DNA of 64,000 nt from Streptomyces guryensis (GTDB taxonomy: Bacteria; Actinomycetota; Actinomycetes; Streptomycetales; Streptomycetaceae): assembly GCF_021261325.1 (NCBI RefSeq), contig NZ_JAJSBI010000012.1, positions 62,001-126,000 of the forward strand, in the 5' to 3' direction. Both the position numbers and the translations under genes were made by a program. The notes below the pieces were generated by a model. It worked only from the letters and a program-made list of their open reading frames with translations, was not told the DNA's origin and ran no database searches. Shown here one piece after another: positions 1 to 7,161 of this stretch (within the stretch, counting starts at the first letter, position 1; each line of letters starts with the position of its first letter).

Positions 1-772
1 CCAGGTCGTCGCCACCCCGCACCTCGGCGCCTCCACCGACGAGGCGCAGGAGAAGGCCGGTATCGCCGTCGCCCGTTCGGTGCGGCTCGCCCTCGCCGGT
101 GAGCTCGTGCCGGACGCGGTGAACGTGCAGGGCGGTGTCATCGCCGAGGACGTCAAGCCGGGCCTGCCCCTCGCCGAGCGCCTGGGCCGCATCTTCACCG
201 CGCTCGCGGGCGAGGTCGCGGTCCGCCTCGACGTCGAGGTGTACGGCGAGATCACCCAGCACGACGTGAAGGTGCTGGAGCTGTCCGCCCTCAAGGGTGT
301 CTTCGAGGACGTCGTCGACGAGACGGTGTCCTACGTCAACGCCCCGCTGTTCGCTCAGGAGCGCGGCGTCGAGGTGCGGCTGACCACCAGCTCGGAGTCG
401 GCCGACCACCGCAACGTCGTCACCGTGCGCGGCACGCTCGGCACCGGCGAGGAGGTGTCGGTCTCCGGCACGCTGGCCGGGCCGAAGCACCTGCAGAAGA
501 TCGTGGCCGTCGGTGAGTACGACGTCGACCTCGCCCTTGCCGACCACATGGTGGTGCTGCGGTACGAGGACCGTCCCGGTGTCGTCGGCACGGTGGGCCG
601 CATCTTCGGCGAGGCGGGTATCAACATCGCCGGTATGCAGGTCTCGCGGGCCGTGGCCGGCGGCGAGGCGCTGGCCGTGCTGACCGTCGACGACACGGTG
701 CCGTCCGCGGTGCTGGTCGAGGTTGAGGCGGAGATCGGGGCGACGTTCGCCCGCTCGGTGAACCTGGTCTGA
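1..772 (+). CDS. serA: D-3-phosphoglycerate dehydrogenase, C-terminal part (5' end outside window)
   Basis: Oxidises 3-phosphoglycerate to 3-phosphohydroxypyruvate with NAD, the first step of serine synthesis, in the cytoplasm. The window opens inside the gene: frame 2 reads straight from base 2 through the end of the NAD-binding domain (TPHLGAST, carrying the catalytic His, then DEAQEKAG). An intervening regulatory domain follows (ASB type, roughly from VNVQGG to the Pro-Gly rich linker near base 490), and then a C-terminal ACT domain (HMVVLRYEDRPGVVG and INIAGMQVSR), the usual serine-binding module of the long SerA form. A GC-rich hairpin lies 10 bases after the stop. The N-terminal half cannot be judged from this window. 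Confidence 0.96.
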   Translation, partial: QVVATPHLGASTDEAQEKAGIAVARSVRLALAGELVPDAVNVQGGVIAEDVKPGLPLAERLGRIFTALAGEVAVRLDVEVYGEITQHDVKVLELSALKGVFEDVVDETVSYVNAPLFAQERGVEVRLTTSSESADHRNVVTVRGTLGTGEEVSVSGTLAGPKHLQKIVAVGEYDVDLALADHMVVLRYEDRPGVVGTVGRIFGEAGINIAGMQVSRAVAGGEALAVLTVDDTVPSAVLVEVEAEIGATFARSVNLV

Positions 773-781
773 GGGTGCCGT

Positions 782-801
782 CTGGGGGCTGCCGCCCCCA
801 G
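782..801 (+). terminator. Hairpin after serA
   Basis: CTGGGGG pairs with CCCCCAG across a 6-base loop, 10 bases after the serA stop. There is no T-run, as is common for Streptomyces terminators. It forms the left end of a dispersed repeat described separately. Confidence 0.6.
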
Positions 802-858
802 GCCCCCGCTTTCGGCCCTTGAGGGGCCTCGTCCTCAAACGCCGGACGGGCTGGAATT
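782..858. repeat. Dispersed GC-rich intergenic repeat, copy A
   Basis: The block consists of a G-run/C-run hairpin, then GGCCTCGTCCTCAAACGC and CGGACGGGCTGGA. The same order recurs at 14253-14328 with small changes, and a shorter piece occurs at 9598-9622. This type of intergenic repeat is widespread in Streptomyces; a role as terminator or mRNA end is inferred. Confidence 0.6.
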
Positions 859-887
859 ACCTGAGCCTGTCTGATCGCTGATCGCTG

Positions 888-921
888 AACGCCGGACGGC
901 TGAGAATGCCCGTCCGGCGTT
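888..921 (+). terminator. Perfect 12-bp stem hairpin
   Basis: AACGCCGGACGG (888-899) is perfectly complementary to CCGTCCGGCGTT (910-921) across a 10-base loop. It is preceded by a short tandem repeat of CTGATCG. It would act as a terminator or RNA-stabilising hairpin between serA and the decayed TetR gene. Confidence 0.55.
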
Positions 922-929
922 CTGCATGT

Positions 930-1310
930 GCCCTTACTCGTGATCGAGGCCACGGGGCACCGGTTCGAGCCCGGCAGGACCGGAGAGGACGCGCAGTCGA
1001 CGCCGGCGGGTCCCTGGAGCGCTTCCAGGCGGTGTGGGGGAACATCGTCGGCGCGGTGGGGGAATCGCGCGCTATCTGGATGCTGAGCTTCGAGCTGATC
1101 CTCCAGGGCGACCGCATGCCGGAGGTGCGCCGGATGCTCGTCGAAGCGGAGGAGCAGGGCAAGGAGGCCGTCGACAGCGAGGGGCGCTTCTACCAGACCC
1201 TTCTCCAGGGGCGCATGGTGCAGTGGCTCTTCAGCCCCGAGACCGCGACGGACGCCACCCAGCTCACCGAGGGCCTGCGCCACGTCGTCGCCGGCGTCAA
1301 CGGGGGCTGA
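930..1310 (+). pseudogene. Decayed TetR-family regulator
   Basis: The frame ending at 1310 encodes about 110 residues that look like the ligand-binding half of a TetR repressor (SLERFQAVWGNIVGAV, AIWMLSFELILQ, LTEGLRHVVAGVNGG). Upstream, a different frame reads HVPLLVIEATGHRFEPGRTG, which matches the segment usually found just after the TetR DNA-binding domain. The two pieces need a frameshift to join near 990-1010, and no helix-turn-helix is present. I read this as a TetR gene that has lost its DNA-binding domain and suffered an indel. It converges on the MFS gene, which it may once have controlled. The left edge is approximate. Confidence 0.6.
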
Positions 1311-1360
1311 CGCGCCCGTCGCGCATCTCCAGCACCCGGTCCGCGAAGTGCCAAGCGTTT

Positions 1361-2584
1361 TCAGTAGTCATTGTGGCGGCGATCACGCAGGACCGGTACC
1401 AGGGCACCCAGCATCAGCACCGCCGTCGTCGCGAAGGCCCCCGGGTAGCCGGTCAGCCCCGCGAGGATGCCGAAGCCCGCGGCGCCGACGCCCATGCCGC
1501 CGTCGTAGGCGAGGTTCCACAGGGCGCTGACCGTGCCGTAGGAGGAGGCGGAGACCCTGGCGTACATCAGTGTCAGGGTGGTGTTCTGCGCGATGCCGAA
1601 GCCGGCTCCGAACAGGGCGGTTCCCGCCACGACGGCGACCGCGCTGCCCGTCGCGGCGGTGACCAGTACGCCCGCCGCCGACAGGAGCAGGCCGGGCAGG
1701 ACGAGCCGGGTGCTGCCGTGCCGGTCGCTGTAGCGGCCCGACGCCCAGCGGGACACGGTCGCGGCGGCGGGCTGCACGAACAGGGCCAGGGTGACCACCC
1801 CGGCGGACGCCGAAGGGACGGCCAGCGGAAGGAAGGTGACCAGGACTCCGGCGGCCGTCGCGGTGGCCGCGAACACGACGACGGGTCGCAACAGCGTGCC
1901 CGTGCGCAGCCCGCGGACCACGCCCATCGGCTCCTCCGGCCCCCGCGATGCCTCCGATGCCTGCGATGCCTCCGATCGCGTCGGACGGTCCGGCAGCCCG
2001 AGGACGGAGACGATCGTGGCCAGCGCCGCCAGGCCTCCGGCCACGGCGACCGGCCCGTACCCCACCCGCCCGACCAGCCACAGTCCCAGCGGCAGGCCGA
2101 TCAGGGACGGCACCCCGGACACCACGCCGACCGCCGCCAGACCCTCGCCGCGGCGCTCGGCCGGGATCAGTGACGCGGTCAGGGCGCCGCCCGCCACGAT
2201 CGTGAGCGCGAAGCCCAGGCCGCGCACCAGGCACACCGCCACGATCCACGCCGTGTCCGCGGAGACGGTCAGCACCAGGGCCGGGGCGCCGAGCAGGAGA
2301 AGGCCGGCCATCAGGGTCGCCCGGTAGCCGTGCCGGGCGACGAGCCGGGGAGTGACCAGTTCGCCGAGGACCGTGGCGAGCATCAGGGAACCGGTGGCGA
2401 GACCCGCCGCGCCCCCGCCACCCGCCCCCGCGGCGTAGGCGGGCACCACCGACAGCAGCAGGAAGAAGCTGACGCTCGCGCCGATCAGGCTCACGAAGCG
2501 CAGCAGCAGGGGCCGGGTCAGCAGCGGCGGGCGTGCGGTGTTCGTCTGCGGAGGGCAGTCGGCCGAAGGCCTCGTAGGCGTCAT
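1361..2584 (-). CDS. MFS transporter
   Basis: A 407-residue integral membrane protein with about 12 hydrophobic segments arranged as two halves around a charged central loop (residues about 195-215, with the repeated SEASQASEAS stretch). It is probably a proton-driven drug or metabolite exporter of the major facilitator superfamily; the Arg/Gly-rich cytoplasmic loops (GYRATLMAG, SDRHGSTRLV) fit this. The substrate cannot be read from the sequence. The start ATG at 2584 lies 47 bases from the start of a divergent MocR-type regulator, which is the likely controller. Its 3' end faces the decayed TetR gene. Confidence 0.85.
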   Translation of the reverse strand: MTPTRPSADCPPQTNTARPPLLTRPLLLRFVSLIGASVSFFLLLSVVPAYAAGAGGGGAAGLATGSLMLATVLGELVTPRLVARHGYRATLMAGLLLLGAPALVLTVSADTAWIVAVCLVRGLGFALTIVAGGALTASLIPAERRGEGLAAVGVVSGVPSLIGLPLGLWLVGRVGYGPVAVAGGLAALATIVSVLGLPDRPTRSEASQASEASRGPEEPMGVVRGLRTGTLLRPVVVFAATATAAGVLVTFLPLAVPSASAGVVTLALFVQPAAATVSRWASGRYSDRHGSTRLVLPGLLLSAAGVLVTAATGSAVAVVAGTALFGAGFGIAQNTTLTLMYARVSASSYGTVSALWNLAYDGGMGVGAAGFGILAGLTGYPGAFATTAVLMLGALVPVLRDRRHNDY

Positions 2585-2617
2585 ACCGTCGACGCTACGG
2601 ACCGAGCGGCCCTCCGC

Positions 2618-2623
2618 TAAGCT
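2618..2623 (+). promoter_or_regulatory. Candidate -10 box of the MocR-type gene
   Basis: TAAGCT ends 8 bases before the ATG at 2632 and no Shine-Dalgarno sequence is present, so the message may be leaderless or nearly so. The whole divergent control region is only 47 bases. Confidence 0.35.
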
Positions 2624-2631
2624 CCAATTCC

Positions 2632-4035
2632 ATGCCTGTGCAGTGGGCCGGTCTGTCGCCCCAGCTGCTCCTGACCGTTGACCGGGACAGCGGGGACCGG
2701 CTCTGCGCCCAGCTGGAGCGGCAGCTGCGGGACGCGATCCGCTCGGGCCGGCTGCAGGCCGGCGAACGCCTCCCCTCCTCCCGCGAACTCGCCCGCGTCC
2801 TCGGTCTGTCCCGCGGTCTCGTCCAGGACTGCTACGCGCAGCTCCAGGCCGAGGGCTACCTCGTCACCCGCGTCGGCTCGGCCACCCGCGTGGCGGCCTG
2901 CGCACAGGTGGATGCCGTCCCCGCGCCGGCCCCGCCCGACGCCCGGCCCCGCTTGATCGCCGACTTCCGCCACGGCGTCCCCGACCTGGCCTCCTTCCCG
3001 CTCGCCGACTGGCTGTGGGCGACCAGGGAGGCGGCCCGCACCATGCCCACCGCGGAGTTCGACTACGGGGATCCGCGCGGCAGTTCGGCCCTGCGCGAGG
3101 TGGTGGCCGGGTATCTGCGGCGGGTGCGCGGCGCCGCCGCCGACCCCGCCCGCACCGTCGTCTGCTCCGGCTACGCGCAGGGCCTGCACCTGGCCCTGCG
3201 CGCCCTGGCCCGCGACGGGGTGCGCGTCGTGGCCTACGAGGACCCGGGCGGACCCGCCACCGCGCGGGCCGCCGCCGACGAGGCGGGCCTGACGGCTGTG
3301 CCGGTGCCGGTCGACGAAGACGGCGTCGACGTACGGGCGTTGGACGCCACCGGTGCCCGAGCGGTGATCGTCACCCCCGCCCACCAGTGGCCCACGGGCG
3401 TCGTACTCGCACCTGACCGCCGTCACGCACTGATCGAGTGGGCGGCACGCCGGGACGGGTACGTCATCGAGGACGACTACGACGCCGAGTTCCGCTACGA
3501 CCGCGAACCGGTCGGCGCGCTCCAGGGGCTGGCCGCGGACCGGGTGATCTCCATCGGCACGGTCAGCAAGTCCCTCGCGCCCGCGCTGCGCCTGGGCTGG
3601 CTGCTGTGCCCGCCCGCGCTCGTCGCCGCGGTCACCGATCTCAAACGCATCGCCGACCGCGGTTCACCCGCCCTCGACCAGCTCGCCCTCGCCCGCCTGA
3701 TCGAGTCCGGCCGCTACGACCGCCATCTGCGCCGCATGCGCACCACGTACGCGACCCGCCGCACGGCCCTCGTCGAAGCACTCGCCCAACACGCCCCCGC
3801 GGTCCGGCTGTCGGGGCTGGCGGCCGGGTTCCACGCGGTGGCGCAGCTGCCGTCGGGTGTGGGGGAGCGGACGGTGGTGGCGCAGGCCCGCGGCCGTGGG
3901 GTGGGCCTGTACGGGATGAGCGCGTGCCGGGCGTCGGGGGCCGGGACTCCGGTGCAGCTCGTCGTGGGGTTCGGGGACGTGACGGAGCGGGCGATCGTGG
4001 CGGGGGTCGCGGCGGTGGCGGACCTGCTCGGTTAG
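2632..4035 (+). CDS. MocR/GabR-type PLP-dependent transcriptional regulator
   Basis: 467 residues. The N-terminal GntR-type winged helix-turn-helix is at about residues 18-85 (IRSGRLQAGERLPSSRELAR, then SRGLVQDCYAQLQAEGYL). A linker leads to a fold-type I aminotransferase-like domain. The PLP-binding lysine is K313 in VSKSLAPALRLGW, and the phosphate/ring contacts HQWPTG and EDDYDAEFRYD are typical of MocR proteins. Such regulators sense vitamin B6 or amino compounds through PLP and often control a neighbouring transporter or pathway gene. The divergent MFS gene 47 bases away is the obvious target. The stop overlaps the end of the convergent gene by 4 bases. Confidence 0.9.
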   Translation: MPVQWAGLSPQLLLTVDRDSGDRLCAQLERQLRDAIRSGRLQAGERLPSSRELARVLGLSRGLVQDCYAQLQAEGYLVTRVGSATRVAACAQVDAVPAPAPPDARPRLIADFRHGVPDLASFPLADWLWATREAARTMPTAEFDYGDPRGSSALREVVAGYLRRVRGAAADPARTVVCSGYAQGLHLALRALARDGVRVVAYEDPGGPATARAAADEAGLTAVPVPVDEDGVDVRALDATGARAVIVTPAHQWPTGVVLAPDRRHALIEWAARRDGYVIEDDYDAEFRYDREPVGALQGLAADRVISIGTVSKSLAPALRLGWLLCPPALVAAVTDLKRIADRGSPALDQLALARLIESGRYDRHLRRMRTTYATRRTALVEALAQHAPAVRLSGLAAGFHAVAQLPSGVGERTVVAQARGRGVGLYGMSACRASGAGTPVQLVVGFGDVTERAIVAGVAAVADLLG

Positions 4036-4550
4036 TCGCTGCGGAGCGAGGCGGCCAGGAGCTTGTCGGCCGCGTCGTTGAAGGCGCCGCTGAGTGCCTT
4101 GTCGGCGATGCGTTCCGCGTATGACTGGAAGGCCAGCCCTGCCACGACCTGCACGGCGGGGGCCAGGGATCCCGGATCGACGGGGTTCGGGGGCACCCCC
4201 GGGCTCGGCCACCGCCTGGGCCAGGGGAGCTCGCGGTACGGAGGCGTGCCACACATGTCGTCGACCACCGACTTCAGCAGGTCACGGCCCCCACGGCCGA
4301 TCTGCTCCGCCACGATCGCGGCATCGGCGATCCGGCCGACCGTCCGGCGCACGGCGCCCCAGAACTCGGCCTGCTGCTCCGGCGCGCTGAGCGGGACGTT
4401 GCCGTCGGCGGTGGGCGCCCGCAGGTGCGACGCGGTCGCGGCGGCAGACGCGGGTGTGTGCGGGACGAGCCCGTCCAGGGCTTCCGGGTGGGTGCGCGAG
4501 AGGTGCCGCAGGATCCGGGCCGTGTGGGCCGCGCTGATCGGACTGCCCAT
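4032..4550 (-). CDS. Conserved hypothetical protein, 172 aa
   Basis: I do not recognise the family. The start was set at the ATG at 4550 (MGSPISAAHTARIL) because GGAGGACA lies just upstream; a longer reading from 4610 has no ribosome site. The protein is soluble, with an Ala-rich helical N-terminal part and a short segment VAEQIGRGGRDLLKSVVDDMCG. A Pro-rich middle is followed by a C-terminal helix ending in DKALSGAFNDAADKLLAASL. No signal peptide or membrane segment is seen. It lies between the MocR regulator (convergent, 4-base overlap) and the PucR regulator on the same strand, 90 bases away. Confidence 0.6.
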   Translation of the reverse strand: MGSPISAAHTARILRHLSRTHPEALDGLVPHTPASAAATASHLRAPTADGNVPLSAPEQQAEFWGAVRRTVGRIADAAIVAEQIGRGGRDLLKSVVDDMCGTPPYRELPWPRRWPSPGVPPNPVDPGSLAPAVQVVAGLAFQSYAERIADKALSGAFNDAADKLLAASLRSD

Positions 4551-4640
4551 GCTGTGTCCTCCGTCCAGGGGTGGCACCACCAGCGTCGGTACCCGGGAGG
4601 TCCCGCGCATTCCGGGTGGGGAACCGATCCGCCGACCGGC

Positions 4641-5855
4641 CTACAACCGCGTTCCCTTCAGCGCCATGTGCAGCAGCAGCCGGTCCTCGCCGTCGTCCAG
4701 GTCGAGGCCCGTCAGCTTCTCCACCCGGGACAGGCGGTAGTACAGGGTCTGGCGGTGGATGCCCAGCTCGGCAGCCGTGCGGGCGGCCTGGCCCGCGCAG
4801 TCGAGGTAGATCTCGGCGGTGCGGGCCAGTTCCCGGTGGGTGGGGGACAACAGGGCCTGTACGGCAGGGTCGTGGGCGACCTCGGGGGGCAGCGAGGTCA
4901 GCAGGCGGAACGGGCCGATGTGCGCCCACTCGGCGACCGGACCGAGCCGGGGCTCCGCCAGCGCGGCCCGCGCAGCCCCCAGCGCCTCGCGCCAGGCCGT
5001 CGCCAGCTCCGCGAGCCCGGTGCGCGCGGCGGCGATTCCGCAGGCCGCCGTGGCGCCCCCGTCCAGCAGCCGCGCCCGCTCCAGCAGCCGCCCCGCCGCC
5101 GAGGTGGCCGGCGTCAGGACGTCCGCCGAGCGCAGCCGGACCAGCAGGGCGAGGGAGTGGGACGCCGCGCCCCACGGCACCGTGCACAAGGCCGTCGCCC
5201 CCGGCACCGTACGCACCGAAGGCGCGTCGTCCGGGTCGGCGGACGGCCAGGGCGTCACGCAGACCACGGTGTGCAGGCCGTCCGCACGCGAGCCCAGCGC
5301 GGTGCGCAGTTCCGCCACCGCCATGTCCCGCGGCCAGCCGCGCTCGGCGGTGAGCACGGCCCGCAGCTCCCGGGTGAGGTCGGCGCCGTGCTGCGCCTCG
5401 TCCGCCAGCAGGGCGCCGATGCGGGCGGCCACGTCCATGGCCGCGGTCAGCTGCCGCTCGGTGGGGCCCGGGTCGGAGTCCAGCAGCCAGACGTAGCCGA
5501 GGACGACGCCCCGATGGCGTACCGGCAGGCAGATACGTCCCCGGTACACACCCGCCTCGGGTGTCGGCGGGATACGGACCGGGCCCGTCGCCCGGGTGAT
5601 GCCGAAGCCCTCGAACCACGAACGGACCGCGGAGGTGGAGCGCCGCGTCAGGATCGAGCGGGTGCGCACCGGGTCCAGGGCGGAGGCGTCGAGGTCGCCC
5701 TCACTGTCGTACGCACCGAAGGCGATCAGCTCGAAATCCCGGTTCTCCAGGGTCGCGGGGACCCCCAGGAGCTCGGAGATCTCGTCGACCAGCTCCTGGT
5801 AGTCACCCACGTTTCTGAACGGCGCATCGGACGTCACTCGGGCATTCTCCCCCAT
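4641..5855 (-). CDS. PucR-family regulator, probable controller of proline catabolism
   Basis: 404 residues from the ATG at 5855, chosen because AAGGGGG lies 7 bases upstream; an ATG at 5876 lacks such a site. The middle part resembles GAF-like sensor sequence (VYRGRICLPVRHRGVVLGYVW). The C-terminus is the PucR/CdaR helix-turn-helix: ELARTAEIYLDCAGQAART, AAELGIHRQTLYYRLSRVEK, then a final helix. The gene is divergent from proline dehydrogenase with 128 bases between starts. Mycobacterial PruC, a PucR-type activator beside the same two enzymes, is the known parallel, so activation by proline is inferred rather than seen. Confidence 0.85.
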   Translation of the reverse strand: MGENARVTSDAPFRNVGDYQELVDEISELLGVPATLENRDFELIAFGAYDSEGDLDASALDPVRTRSILTRRSTSAVRSWFEGFGITRATGPVRIPPTPEAGVYRGRICLPVRHRGVVLGYVWLLDSDPGPTERQLTAAMDVAARIGALLADEAQHGADLTRELRAVLTAERGWPRDMAVAELRTALGSRADGLHTVVCVTPWPSADPDDAPSVRTVPGATALCTVPWGAASHSLALLVRLRSADVLTPATSAAGRLLERARLLDGGATAACGIAAARTGLAELATAWREALGAARAALAEPRLGPVAEWAHIGPFRLLTSLPPEVAHDPAVQALLSPTHRELARTAEIYLDCAGQAARTAAELGIHRQTLYYRLSRVEKLTGLDLDDGEDRLLLHMALKGTRL

Positions 5856-5904
5856 AACCGCGCCCCCTTCATACATCTGTCTGAGATCTGCGGCACGGAT
5901 GCGT

Positions 5905-5939
5905 GACAGCTGTCGATGGCTGAGGATCGGAGGGATCCT
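5905..5939. promoter_or_regulatory. Two palindromes in the PucR/proline dehydrogenase control region
   Basis: GACAGCTGTC at 5905-5914 is a perfect 10-bp palindrome. AGGATC and GATCCT (5923-5928 and 5934-5939) form a second inverted repeat with a 5-base spacer. Both sit between the divergent starts and are candidate operators for the PucR-type protein. Confidence 0.4.
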
Positions 5940-5983
5940 TAGGTTTCACGGTGGTTCTATCTGCTGGTTTGTGGAGGTGCCCC

Positions 5984-6910
5984 GTGCTGGGTCCCGTGAT
6001 TCTTGCCGCGTCGCGCAGCGACCGGATGCGACGCCTGATCTCGGCGGCCCCGGTGACCAGGCAGGTCGTCGACCGCTTCATCCCCGGTGAGACCGTCGAC
6101 GACATCGTGCCGATCATCAAGGGCCTCACCGGCCGTGGTCTGGAGCTGACGATGGACGTCGTCGGCGAGGACATCACCACCCCGGAGCAGGCCGCCGCGG
6201 CCCGGGACGCCTACCTGGCGCTGATCGACCGGCTGAGCGACCTCGGCCTGGGCGAGCGGGTCGAGATGTCCGTCAAGCTGTCGATGTTCGGCCAGGCGCT
6301 CCCCGGCGGCCACGAGCTGGCCCTCGCCAACGTCCGGCCCGTCGTCGAGGCGGCCGCCGCCATCGGTACGACGGTGACGCTCGACGCCGAGGACCACACC
6401 ACCCTCGACTCGATGTTCGCCGTCCACGAGGAGCTGCGGAAGGACTTCCCGCAGACCGGCTGCGTCATCCAGGCCTATCTGTTCCGCACCGAGGCCGACG
6501 CCCGCCGCCTGGCCGCGGCCGGCAGCCGGGTGCGGCTGGTGAAGGGCGCGTACAAGGAGCCCGCCGAGGTCGCGTACCAGCAGAAGCAGGAGATCGACAA
6601 GGCGTACGTCCGGGTCCTGAGGACTCTGATGGAGGGCGAGGGGTATCCGATGATCGGGTCCCACGACCCGCGCCTCATCTCCATCGCGCAGGAACTCGCC
6701 CGCAGGGCCGGGCGCAAACTCGACGAGTACGAGTTCCAGATGCTGTACGGCATCCGCAGCGACGAGCACCTGCGACTGGCCGCCGAGGGCCACCGCATGC
6801 GCGTCTACACGGCCTACGGCACCGACTGGTACGGCTACTTCATGCGGCGCCTGGCGGAGAAGCCGGCGAACCTGCGCTTCTTCGCCCGCTCGATGATCAG
6901 CAAGGGGTGA
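5984..6910 (+). CDS. pruB: Proline dehydrogenase
   Basis: FAD-dependent oxidation of L-proline to delta-1-pyrroline-5-carboxylate, the first step of proline breakdown. 308 residues, the normal size of the monofunctional enzyme. The start is GTG at 5984, with GGAGG 6 bases upstream. The TIM-barrel motifs are visible: KLTGRGLELTMDVVGEDI-like start of the barrel, MSVKLSMFG, TLDAEDHTTLDSM, VRLVKGAYKEP, GSHDPRLI and the C-terminal YEFQMLYGIRSDEHLRLA with R-x-Y-x-AYGTDWYGYFMRR. It is followed 251 bases later by the next enzyme of the pathway, and both face the same way. Confidence 0.95.
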   Translation: MLGPVILAASRSDRMRRLISAAPVTRQVVDRFIPGETVDDIVPIIKGLTGRGLELTMDVVGEDITTPEQAAAARDAYLALIDRLSDLGLGERVEMSVKLSMFGQALPGGHELALANVRPVVEAAAAIGTTVTLDAEDHTTLDSMFAVHEELRKDFPQTGCVIQAYLFRTEADARRLAAAGSRVRLVKGAYKEPAEVAYQQKQEIDKAYVRVLRTLMEGEGYPMIGSHDPRLISIAQELARRAGRKLDEYEFQMLYGIRSDEHLRLAAEGHRMRVYTAYGTDWYGYFMRRLAEKPANLRFFARSMISKG

Positions 6911-6993
6911 TGTGCTGGATGAGCCGCGGTTGTCGGTCGCCGAGGAATCTCGGAGGCCAACAGCCGCCGCCCGCGGCCGGCTGAGCCGGACCC

Positions 6994-7051
6994 AGATCCG
7001 TGGAAAGGAGTTACGGATCTCGTGACTCCGCCCCCGAGGGGGCTTCTCACG
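6994..7051 (+). promoter_or_regulatory. Two adjacent hairpins between the proline genes
   Basis: AGATCCGT (6994-7001) pairs perfectly with ACGGATCT (7013-7020), leaving GGAAAGGAG exposed in the loop. Immediately after, CGTGA (7021-7025) pairs with TCACG (7047-7051) around an inner GCCCCC/GGGGGC stem (7030-7043). There is no T-run. This is either a processing/termination element or a 5' leader structure of the dehydrogenase gene that starts at 7162. Confidence 0.45.
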
Positions 7052-7161
7052 GGCTCACCGCAGCGAGTCCGTGACGGTCAAGCCCTGACCGCTGCTCACC
7101 ATACGCAACCGCTTCAGCTCCTCGATGCTGAAGCCCGGGAATCACTCGGAAGAGGTACCCC

